From Daphnia carinata (taxonomy: Eukaryota > Arthropoda > Branchiopoda > Diplostraca > Daphniidae), in assembly GCF_022539665.2 (NCBI RefSeq), contig NC_081339.1:496001-560000 (forward strand): DNA of 64,000 bases, read 5' to 3'. The notes beneath the pieces were generated by a model that saw only the letters and a program-made list of their open reading frames with translations, was not told where the DNA came from and made no database searches. Made by a program: the position numbers and the translations under genes. This document shows positions 54,846-64,000 of this stretch, in pieces (position 1 is the stretch's first letter; each line of letters starts with the position of its first letter).

Positions 54846-56259
54846 TTATTGAGCACCACCAGTTGGCTTGGTCGGCAATTTCCCGGAAAGAAATGCAAGA
54901 AGGAGGGCATTCTTTTCTTCTAGCGCCTTCAGTTTTTGTTCCCGGAACATTTTGCGGCTTTCATGTTCCGCCTTCAGGATTTCTACTTGCTGGCGCTGGA
55001 CAGCAAGTAGCTCTTCTTGACGAGTAACTCGCTTTTGTTCTTTTTCTTTCAGGAACGTGATGATATCATCTTTAGTGGTTTTTTGACGTTTTACGGTGGA
55101 CGGTGAGCCATCTCCCGAAGAACATTTGCTACTTCTGCCATCGGAGTCGGCTTCCGTGTTAGCCGAGCTGCTTGAGCTCTAGGCGCTCCCGGCAATTGGC
55201 AGTGTTACGTTCGGTTTTGGATAAACCACCGCCCCTTGTCCACGCAATACAGCTGGGATCATGCCGTCGTCCTTCGCTCCGAGTTTTTCGAACTCCTCAT
55301 CAAACTCGGTGCGGTGCAGCACTTCACCACTTGTTCCATTTTTTCTGATTGCAGTGGTATGCCGCTTTTTCACAGTTTTAAATCTAATGATAAAAAATGG
55401 TGTTAACGATAATAAATGACATGCGCAAAGTAGTATTTTTACCTGTTTTCAACATTATCAGGAGTGAAATGAGAAGCTAAATACTTCTCATTTAACTGCT
55501 TAGCCAGCTGGACCCACACCATCTTCTTGGTTTTGAATTTTTTCATGGGCCCAACCTGCTGGAAAAGTGCAGCATACATTCTTAGCATCTCTTTGGTTTG
55601 GGCTTCGTCCTTCCACTCGAACCTGCCGCTGTCCGCTTTTGATTTGTTTGGGATTTCGTTGGAATTTGTTTTTAGTGCTTTTCCCTTGTTGTAAGTAGAC
55701 ATAGCTACTCTGGAAGTATCCCCAACCTGATCGAACAAAGTTCCCACTAAAAAAAGATCAGTTATAGTAAGTGAAAGGTAATGTACGAGAGACTGATTAG
55801 ATATAGTGTATAAATTCTAACAATATATAACTTCACGCCTGCTCACCTGAGTCATCCTCCATATTATATACAGCATAGGTAGGGGACACAGGACTATTTA
55901 CACTTCCTATCTCTGGTTCGATGGTTTTTTCAGGGATGGCTACATAACCAACACGAACAGCCTCAGCATAACTTACCTGATTGTCCTTGTTAAACAAATC
56001 AGGATCAGTAGAGACTGTAATTATATTACAGTCTATAAGCTGTTGAAACTGGAGATTTTAAATGGAAACATTTCCTTAAAAAATAATGAGACAAGAATTA
56101 AAAATTTTTATTTTATAGCTACATTAAAAAAATACCTGCAGAATCTTTTCCCAAAAAACCAACTGTCCTCTCCTCTTCATTTATGGATAATGTTGCATCG
56201 TTATCGCGATATAATTTAACAAATTCACAAGCATTTTCACTTTCACTATCATCACTCAT
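54846..56259 (-). pseudogene. Harbinger Myb/SANT-like protein, multi-exon, one premature stop
   Basis: ATG at 56257-56259 (MSDDSESENACEF). Donor near 56137 and further short introns. The SANT-like segment in 55747-55439 has RFEWKDEAQTKEMLRMYAAL and KKMVWVQLAKQLNEKY. The last exon has the coiled, basic TRQEELLAVQRQQVEILKAE and ends at 54846. An in-frame TAG at 55179-55181 cuts off about 110 residues. This partner normally binds the element ends and brings the transposase into the nucleus. Confidence 0.75.
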
Positions 56260-56552
56260 TTTGAAAAAAAAAAGTAAACAAATAACAATCACAACAAAAA
56301 CCATGTGACAGTTCGAAAAAATTCGTCTGCTGAGAGTGCCCCGTTCAGGGTTTGAAAAACTGAAAAAAAGTCAGTTTTTGCGAGCGCCCGAAAGGGCAGT
56401 TTTAGGGCAACTCAAAAATTTGGGGCAGCCATTGGAACACAAAAACCCAGGGTTGCTCTGAAAAAAAGTTGCCCCCTCAGCCCATTGGAACATACTTGGG
56501 GCAAAAAATTGCCCTAGGTCAACTCTAGGGCACCCAATGGAAATCGCCATAA

Positions 56553-57835
56553 TACTATTTTACTTAATTGGAATCCTAGCTTAGAATTCCAATTGCCCAC
56601 TGAGACACGCAAAAAAAGGAATAGACTAAGGTAGAACAGAAGATTGCTGCTATCTGCAGCCAATATAATCCTTGTGGTTAACGATGTTTCCTAGCTTATG
56701 GTCCAACCTCCAATGAATGGGCAGCGCCGATAAAACGTTATTTTAAAAAGCTTACCTACGGAAATCATTTGTCTTATACAGCAGGGTTTTCAATCTAAGA
56801 TAAGAAACACAGCACGAATGAATTAATTAAAGAGTGTTCACTATGAGAATTTAGCGTTAGATTATGATTATTCAAATTATATTTTTACCAGCGAATGTCG
56901 GACGGATTCGTTCCTCTAAAGATAAAAAACTAAGGTTAGCTATCATGTCCTGAAAGATCTAAAAACTTTCTCCACCTTACCGCTCTGTTTATTTTCTACG
57001 CAAACAACATAAACAAAAATAAAAAAACTAATAAAACCAAAAACTAAAAAAAAAATAATAAATGCGTATTAGTATAATTATTTAGGGCAAAAGAGCAAAT
57101 TGGGACACCGTTTGGGTTAACACTCTTTCTTATGGGGAATGTGTGTAAAGCCGATCTGCCAATTTCGGACAAAAACCATTGGACATTTATGTTAATCTGA
57201 TCAGTCTTATTTTTCAAAACTAATTTATTCGTTCGATTCAATTTTTAATTCTGAATTGAATGGCTTAAGATACCGAAGAAGGTGCAATAAAAAAATATAG
57301 CGAAATGTATGTTTCAATAACCAAAACAATGAGCTGTCAAAACGAGACATCAATTTTTCAGGCTTGGTAGCTTGTGATCGAAACTCACCCCAAACACATA
57401 AAGTATTAATTTTTAAGATCGTATTAAACACTTCGCTCTTTAAGTAGCCAATAGACCATAGGTTCAACGGTAAGAAAAAAAAATAAATGTGATTGAAATT
57501 TTCGAGAAACCCGCATTGAACTTCCCGTAAACACGCCGTGATGTCCGAACTTTTTAACCGAAACAAATTGTTTTCAATTTGTCCTTTGTCGGGTTCCGTT
57601 AGTACCTAGATGCAGACGTCTTTTTGTGTCCTCCTTTATTTTCATCAAATTGTGAGTTTTCTGTTGTTTCTTTATATTTTTTGCTGTTATATTTGTGTTT
57701 TTGAGTGTTTATTTTGTATGGTTTAGTTGTTTTCGTTCCGTTTTCCCCCATTTTTGTTTTATTTGTGCGTTTGTATACGTGTGTGGGGACCTCCCCCTCC
57801 TCTTTTGGCAGTTTGTTTACATTGTCTAAGGGACA
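56553..57835. repeat. block E3, inverted copy of 37924-39310, no gene
   Basis: Carries the same features as E1 reversed, including AACGAATCCGTCC and the KTDQININVQWFL-type frame on the minus strand. No supported gene. Confidence 0.65.
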
Positions 57836-58888
57836 ATGGCTGCCAAGTGGCTTGATAGTGCCGATATTGATTTTGGGTTCAATTCCCGAGATTGACTATG
57901 CGTACAGTTCATGGGTTTGTGCGTAGTTTGAAGGTTGAGCTAGAAGATCTCTTAGGCCTTGTTGCTGGTCTAGATACGAGAAACCAGGTCGCTAGAATTA
58001 CGTTTACCTCAGAGGCATACACCTCAAGTTTTTTGTCCCGACACAGTGGTATCGTCAGGACTGAATTGGAGGGGAAAGAAGTTAATGTAGTCATTAGGGA
58101 TAGCAATATTCAAGAGAATTTTTTTCGAATTGCAGGAGTTCCGCAGAACTTAGACTTGGGAGTAGTTCAGACACGTCTTAAAGGATATGGGAAAATAATT
58201 GACGCTCGGTGGGAACGCTATCGAGTGGTAGAGGATGAAGTTTTATACCCTGTCCTTTCCACTTGGATGATCGTACGAATGACTTTGACGAAAAACATTC
58301 CATCATACATCACAATTGGCAGTTATCGTGCCATGGTAAAGCATGATGGAAAAAAGCCTACCTGCAGACTTTGTGACGAAGAGACCCATTTTAGCGACAA
58401 CTGTCCAACATTGAACGAAACAACGAACCCGCTATTGCCCAAAAACCTGTTCCCAAAATGACAAAAAGCCCGTTAGAGAAAATCCCGTCATATTTCCCGT
58501 AGTTGAACATTCCATGGTTTTCAACGTTCCTTTTGAGAGTGAATTGCAAGATTCACTCTCGAAAGGGACTCCAAATATGAAAACTGAAACCATGGAATGT
58601 GAAACTCCGACCCCGCCTATAGAAATACCTAATATAGAAAACCCACCTGAAAATATCCCGGAAACCCAAATGTCACCCCTTGACACCGAAACCCATGAAC
58701 CAATGACTATTATCATGGAATCGATGGAACCCAACATGGGGGAAATCGAGACCATGGAAAGTGACAAATCAAAAGACCCCCTGAGAATTCCTACTGTTCC
58801 ACGAAACAAACGTTTCAAACCCACCTTGACGACCCAGAATTCTAAACCTGCTTCAACCCCTCCTGAAACCAAAAAACCTCACAAATGA
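57836..58888 (+). pseudogene. LINE ORF1, block D3
   Basis: ATG at 57836. One base is missing near 57880 relative to the left arm, so the first 15 codons are out of frame. The RRM-like part, CRLCDEETHFSDNC and the acidic tail (58514-58888) follow, with a second frame change near 58450. The tail again ends in ATGA shared with the ORF2 start. Confidence 0.82.
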
Positions 58889-61258
58889 CTGCAGAACTAA
58901 AAATCGCTTCCATCAACATAGGAGGTATCAGATCAGTCGAGCGACGTCAAATCCTTTTAAATTTTTGCAGGGACGGTAATCTAGATATCGTGGGACTTCG
59001 AGAGGTAGCCTTTCATTCTTGTCCAATAATTGAAAGCTGTTACCACTTGCTAGCAAACGTCGGTCCCAACAAAAACGGAACAGCCATCCTCATTAGGCAT
59101 GGTCTGGAATATTTTCGATTGCTTCTTGAACCAGACGGAAGGCTTATCTCTATTGACGTAAAATGTTTTACGTTTATTAATATCTATGCCCCGTCTGGTA
59201 AGCAAGCTAAGAACGAGAGAAACAACTTTCTTCGTCAAACCTTTCCTGCCTACTCAGTTACCACTCGACTGCCCTTCTTGTTGATGGGTGATTTTAACTG
59301 CGTTGACGACATCCAGAATAGGGCAAATATCCAATCCCTCCCTGTCCCAAGTAGTGTCGTTAGCTATGCTTTAACGGAGATGGTTACCGGTCTCGATCTG
59401 GTAGACGTCTGGAAGAAGCTAAATCATGGTGAACCGGGTCACACTTTTCATTACTTTTCCGGTTCTTCTAGACTTGATAGGATTTATGCTACTCGATCCT
59501 TTGCAGATAACTTTTCAAACATTTGTTTGCAATCTTTATCGATTAGCGACCATCAGACAGTACAATGCACACTAACTTGCAATCTCGATCTCCCAAATGG
59601 TAGCAGACCGTCTGTCGGGTTGTGGAAACTAAATACCTCAATATTGTCAGAAGAAGGTTATCAGAGATATGACGCTAATCATCCTTTTAGGAAAAGTAAT
59701 GTAGCAAATTGGTGGGAGAGTGTCCTGAAACCAGGTGTCAGGCGTATTTCGGTAGATTATTTTAGGCAAAGAGCTAGACTGATTAGAGGAACAAAGTTTT
59801 TGCATTCAGGAGTTGGCCGAAGCAGACACCTTTGATTGGGTTGCCTTTCACCAGTTGAGGAAATTCTCAAAGTCTTGGGAGGAGAGCACACATAAAGGGT
59901 ATGGGATTCGTTCCCGCTGCTTCGAAGGGCCACAAGTAGAGGAAGCAAATATTTTTCATGTTAATAGAGCCAGAATAAACTACAGTAAATGTCGCATTGA
60001 TAAAATCGTTGCCCCTAATGGCACTTGCTTATCGACCAAGGAGGATATTTCAGCAGAGATTGTTTCCCACTTTACAAAAAATTTTAAAACTCAACCTTCT
60101 CCTGACACACGGGCACAGACTGATTTCCTTGAGGGAGTAAGAGATTGCTTTAAGCCAACCCCAAACCTAACAGCACCAATTTCCCTTCTTGGCATTCCTT
60201 ATGAGTTTTACGTAGAATTTTGGGACGTGATCGCACCCCATTTCTGGGATATGTTTAATGATATCCTTGAAAGGGAAACTCTGGCGTCATCGCAGGGACA
60301 AGCGGCGATCAGGCTAATTCCCAAGTCTTCAGGGCTTGGCGGGATTTCTAATATTCGGCCAATTTCTCTCTTGAATTGTGACTACAAAGTCATGGCATCT
60401 GTTTTAACGAGACGTTTGAGGTAGACACTGTCATCTACCATAGGGCCTCGTCAAAAAGGTGGGGTACCTGGTAGATTGATTTTTGATAATTTAGTCTTTA
60501 TAGAGATGTCATCCAATACGTTGAGGACCGGGGATGCCATGACTCTTCCAACTTTTCGATTCGGGGTATGGGCGCTGCCATTGTTGGAGTTGACTTTGAA
60601 AAGGCCTACGACCTGGTTAACAGGAAAGTCCTCTGGAGGATTCTGGATGTCATGGGCTATCCCACCACTTTCGTCCGTTGGTTACAGATTATGTATTCTG
60701 TAACGGGAATGTCAATCCTCAACGGACCGGAGGTGGCTGGAGTGATTAATGATACTCAGTCGATTCACCAGGGATGCCCCCTATCCGTCCATCTCTTTGT
60801 CCTATACATTGAGCCATTACTTGTGTGCTTATCTAAAGTTCTCCAGGGCGTATCATTATTTAATGAAAAACTCACTGCCAGAGCCTTTGTTAATGACGTC
60901 ACCATTTTCATTTCTTGTGACGAAGATCTTCACAGGGTAGGACAAGTCCTTGACTTGTTCCGCCAGTGGACAAAGGCAAGGATGAATAAAGAGAAAACGA
61001 AAGCTCTGAGACTTGGGACTTGGAGCTCTAGATTGATTTGGCCTCTTGAGTGGCTTGTGTCAGCATCAACAATGTCCCTGTTAGGAATTAAATTCTCCCA
61101 CTCTATAGCCGAGACAGCTGATAGGGTCTGGAATGATGCATTCGGCCCTCTAAATGGTATTCTGCGAGAGAATGCCGGTCGAAGGTTTAACCTCTACCAG
61201 AGGTTGATTTTCATCAAGTCAAAGGCTCTATCCAGAACTGTGTTCATTGCTCATGTAC
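58885..61258 (+). pseudogene. LINE ORF2, block D3, 3'-truncated
   Basis: Endonuclease 58885-59650 intact in frame (LLMGDFNCVDD, SSRLDRIYA, SISDHQTVQ). A small deletion near 59675 and a frameshift near 59810 follow. The RT part has IPYEFYVEFWDVI, IRLIPKSSGLGG, a TAG after VLTRRLR (60422), VGVDFEKAYDLVNRKVL, the QGCPLS box and the catalytic motif as AFVNDVTIFI, where the first Asp of the F-x-D-D pair is Asn. It lacks the C-terminal end present at 20222-20950 and stops abruptly at 61258. Not interrupted by the Gypsy, so it gives the empty site. Confidence 0.88.
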
Positions 61259-61609
61259 AGTATGTTCCAAAAAAATCCGACTACCCTCCTTTAAAAAAAT
61301 GCCCCCTATCAACGTATAGCTAAGTTATTTACTAGTTTAGGGGGGTTATGTCAGAATATGGGAAAATGCGGAAAAAAATGCAGTAGACGTTACCATAGAA
61401 ACGAGACATGAATTAGCCAGTGTCTTGAATCGCGAAGAGGTGAGAGAAATTGCCGTTAGGCAAAGCCAAAAATTTTTACAAATCTACTACAAAATGTATT
61501 TGCACTAGGCTACGGGAGACAGACTTTGGGATGGGAAGTCTCGTTTCCATGGTAACAAATTTAACGAATCATGGCATACGCGCCTTTTTAACAATATTTG
61601 TTCTTATGC
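61259..61609. other. unique filler between LINE D3 and array C3
   Basis: Begins TACAGTATGTTCCAAAAAAA, reminiscent of a Tc1/mariner end, but no inverted partner was found. It replaces the LINE 3' end and part of the array present in the left arm. No gene. Confidence 0.35.
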
Positions 61610-62990
61610 GTTAATAATACTAGAGTCAATAGATTGGTTTAAGTTACCTCTGCATGGTTGTTGAATATTTTATGAAAATCACGTGAAAATATTCATCTAA
61701 TGGGGGATTGTAATTCTTATGTTTTCTACACAAGCTTCCATGACGCTAATTTGGAACAGCAAACTACATACAACAAGACATGTTATGCTTTTTAACAATA
61801 TTTCCTCAACCATCGCATAGTTGTAACACGTACAATTGCCACCGTAAACGATAATGGTTCTGTACTGTCAAGGCACTATTTTCAAATTTCGTTTTCCTCA
61901 TTCCCTCATTTTTCCCTTTTTTGTGAGATATTTGTAAATCATTATAGATACCTTGCACTACTACATTATGAATAATATTAGGATCAATAGATTCGTTTAA
62001 GTTTTCTCTACATGGCTATTGAATGTTTTATGAAAATCATGCGAAAATATGCATCTAATAAGTAATTGCAATTTTAATGTTTTTTACATAAGGTCTCATG
62101 AAGCTAATTTGGGACAGCAGACTACATACTAGATGACATATTAGGCTTTTCAACTTTGTGTTGTTCGAGATGGCATACTCGAAAGAAATTGGATTGCCAA
62201 GCTATAGGAGAATGGTTCCATACTGTCTGGGCACTATAATTTTTTTTTCCAAATTTTTGAACTATCCCCTTTTTTATGAGATATCTTTAAATCGCTAAAG
62301 ATACCTTAAATTAAAACAATATAAAAAATATTAGGACCAATAGATTCCTTGAAGTTTTCTCTATATGGCTGTTGAATATTTTGCGAAAATCATGTGACAA
62401 TATTTATCTAATGGGGGATAGCAATTATTATATTTCTTTACATTACCTCCCATGACGCTAATTTGGGACAGCACGCCACGCACTAAATATTAAGTAATAA
62501 GTATTATATTTTATTGCTTCAATATGTAAGCGGTGGTATAGTCGTAAAATTATGGATTGTCAACCCGAAGATTGATGGTTCAACTCACATTGTAGAATAT
62601 GAGCAGATTGCTTTGCCTAATTGTTTCATTTTGTGAGATACTTTTAAACATTCTATGACACAGAATGACAGACTTGTGTAAGCTTCCTCTACATGGATGT
62701 TGCATATCTTAAAAAAATTATGCGATAATATTCATTTAATCGGTAATGGCGAATTGTATCATTCATAAGAATTACGATGGCAGTGGCTCTGTCGTAAGAT
62801 GTTGGAATGGGAACCAAAGGATTGAAAAATTGATTCTTAATGCGATAAATATTTACTATTTTCCATTATTGGTTTTTTAATCACACTTTGTGTGATATTA
62901 TGAAATCGCAATGAATGTTTGTAGGAAAACCTCAGAAAAATATAATATGAATTATGAAGAAACAGGCCTTATGGATCCATGAATCGCAAA
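61610..62990 (+). repeat. array of about 350-bp tRNA-like units, block C3
   Basis: Inverted counterpart of 17400-18715. The GCTAATTTGGGACAGCA phrase recurs at about 61745, 62103 and 62458. tRNA-like segments read on the plus strand at about 61806-61880, 62155-62240, 62528-62605 (GGTGGTATAGTCG, then TTGTCAAC, then GGTTCAA) and 62775-62830. Fewer units than in C1. Confidence 0.7.
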
Positions 62991-62999
62991 CACTACATT

Positions 63000-63240
63000 G
63001 GTTGAAATCATCCTTTGTACCTGTGCTTTTACACAGCATTCAGAGAACACGTAGCCACTTTTTTCAGTATCTTTGACAAAGGTAAAAGAAACCTCTAATC
63101 GTGCTTCTAATTGTGCTCGAGACCTCGATGAGCGTCGTGATCCTTCTATAAAGACCTTGCCTGTTGTTTTTTTGCCCTTTTTTTCTTTTGCCTTCGGACT
63201 GTAAAACAGAAAAAATAAATATGAGCAATTAGGGAATTTA
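63000..63240 (-). other. inverted copy of the exon-like basic segment
   Basis: Reverse complement of 17172-17345, again with CTGTAAAACAG (acceptor side) at about 63200. It contains about 25 extra bases near 63020-63050 relative to the left arm. Function unknown. Confidence 0.3.
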
Positions 63241-63316
63241 AAACATTAAACTGACCAAGTGCTATAATCATACAATGAAAACACACCATCTTTTGTCAAA
63301 GTGACATGAGAAGTAA

Positions 63317-64000
63317 TTGCCTCAGATGACCCTGGTGTTGGCAGCGACTGGAAATGTCCGTTCCATTGTATTGGAGGTATCCCTCATCAACGTCGTCGTC
63401 AAATTCTTCATCCAACTGTGGCGCATTGTTACTTTTGAAGAAATTTTCCATTTCCCTGCAATTTTCCCGGTTTGCTGCTGCCTCCGCTTTTCCACCTCCG
63501 CCAAATGTTTTTTGCTTTTTCCTCGCCCCCTACGCAGATGTATTTACTGGATTAGGACGGCTACCGACTGAACATACCATTAAGGTGAGCCCAGAAGTTT
63601 TCCCCAAAGTATATGCAGACCGACGCCTGGCGTTCCGTCTCCGAAACCCAGTCGAGAAAAAGCTCGCAGAGATGTAAGACGTGGGAATCATCGCACGAGT
63701 TACCGAACCCACAGAGTGGGTCAGTGCAATGGTGGTCGTCGTCAAACAGGGAAACGATGTCCAGATTTGTATCGACCTCACCGCATTAAACAAAGCCATC
63801 AAGAGGCAACATTCATCCGTCGAAGAGCTGTTGGACGGATCGGAAAGGCGCGTTTCTTCGCTGTGTTAGACGCAACCTCAGGATTTTATCAGATACCTCC
63901 ATCCAATGAGCCGTCATACTTATGCAACATGGCGACCCCTTTCGGACGATTCCGTTTCCGTCGGATGCCGTTTGACATTCGATCATCACCCGATGAGTGC
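63317..64000 (+). pseudogene. Gypsy-2 pol remnant, block B3, runs off the window
   Basis: The plus strand has YADVFTGLGRLPTEHTIKV, LAFRLRNPVEKKLAEM, then a stop, GIIARVTEPTEWVSAMVVVV and ICIDLTALNKAIKRQH. Another frame change leads to ATSGFYQIPPSNEPSYLC and FRRMPFDI at the edge. This is the RT N-terminal part, better kept than in B1. Confidence 0.85.

Larger units (their letters stand above)
52897..56549 (+). mobile_element. PIF/Harbinger DNA transposon, 3.65 kb, two genes
   Basis: Terminal inverted repeats TGGTGATTTCCAATGG and TGGCGATTTCCATTGG, each followed by TGCCCTA. TAA is duplicated at 52894-52896 and 56550-56552. The other arm has the uninterrupted site with a single copy (TTA on the plus strand, 39295-39297). 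Inside are a DDE transposase (plus) and a Myb-like gene (minus) in convergent orientation, the classic two-gene Harbinger plan. Confidence 0.93.
43733..64000 (-). repeat. right arm of the inverted duplication (b-A3-E3-D3-C3-B3)
   Basis: Reverse complement of the left arm's block order, with the MULE and Harbinger elements added and with private deletions. It continues past the window edge within block B3. Confidence 0.85.

Noticed and set aside
10040-64000. Giant virus, Polinton/Maverick or other large virus-like element as the explanation of the repeat unit
   Set aside because: No polymerase B, packaging ATPase, adenoviral-type protease or double-jelly-roll capsid frames were found. The blocks are ordinary transposon families.
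1-64000. CRISPR arrays, bacterial operons or plasmid genes
   Set aside because: No short regularly spaced repeats with unique spacers; introns, LTRs and tRNA types are eukaryotic.

Overview
The window is eukaryotic, very probably arthropod, and consists almost entirely of transposable-element sequence. Evidence for an animal genome: introns of about 59-72 nt with GT/AG ends, eukaryotic tRNA-Leu(UAA)- and tRNA-Cys(GCA)-like sequences, and BEL/Pao, Ty3/Gypsy, Ty1/Copia, APE-type LINE, hAT, MULE and PIF/Harbinger remains side by side. The mix, the short introns and the moderate AT-richness would suit a small crustacean such as Daphnia; that is an inference, not a proof. I recognise no ordinary host protein gene.

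Layout. 1-2027: 5' part of a BEL/Pao element on the minus strand (LTR, primer-binding site, Gag running off the window edge), inserted in a Gypsy element (Gypsy-1, plus strand) whose integrase, broken envelope-like gene and a downstream ankyrin-repeat frame occupy 2028 to about 10036. From about 10040 to the end lies a composite repeat. Its blocks are: A (tRNA-Leu-like copies, BEL integrase scrap, hAT scrap, Copia scrap, tRNA-Cys-like), B (Gypsy-2 pol scrap), C (a tandem array of roughly 310-360 bp AT-rich units containing tRNA-like segments), D (LINE) and E (sequence upstream of the LINE). They run A1 (10040-13990), B1 (14215-17078), C1 (17345-20200), D1 (20222-37923, split by a later insertion), E1 (37924-39175), A2 (39176-43732). 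Then, as reverse complement, come a piece of B (43733-44230), A3 (44230-52893), E3 (56553-57835), D3 (57836-61258), C3 (61610-62990) and B3 (63317-64000). The same block order recurs, one copy inverted, so this looks like a unit of about 16 kb of transposon debris that was duplicated with inversion.

Younger insertions sit in the arms, and the other arm supplies the empty site. A 13.6-kb envelope-bearing Gypsy (21833-35475, minus strand) split the LINE and is flanked by ATGC. A PIF/Harbinger element (52897-56549) is flanked by TAA. A MULE (46737-50559) is flanked by GTATATTA and lies in an hAT remnant.

The 13.6-kb Gypsy is the most interesting single element. It carries an extra reading frame ahead of gag that overlaps a second 242-codon frame, a gag with two zinc knuckles ending in a canonical -1 slippery heptamer (GGGAAAC), a damaged pol, two related accessory frames sharing a TPR-like motif, and a damaged env related to that of Gypsy-1.
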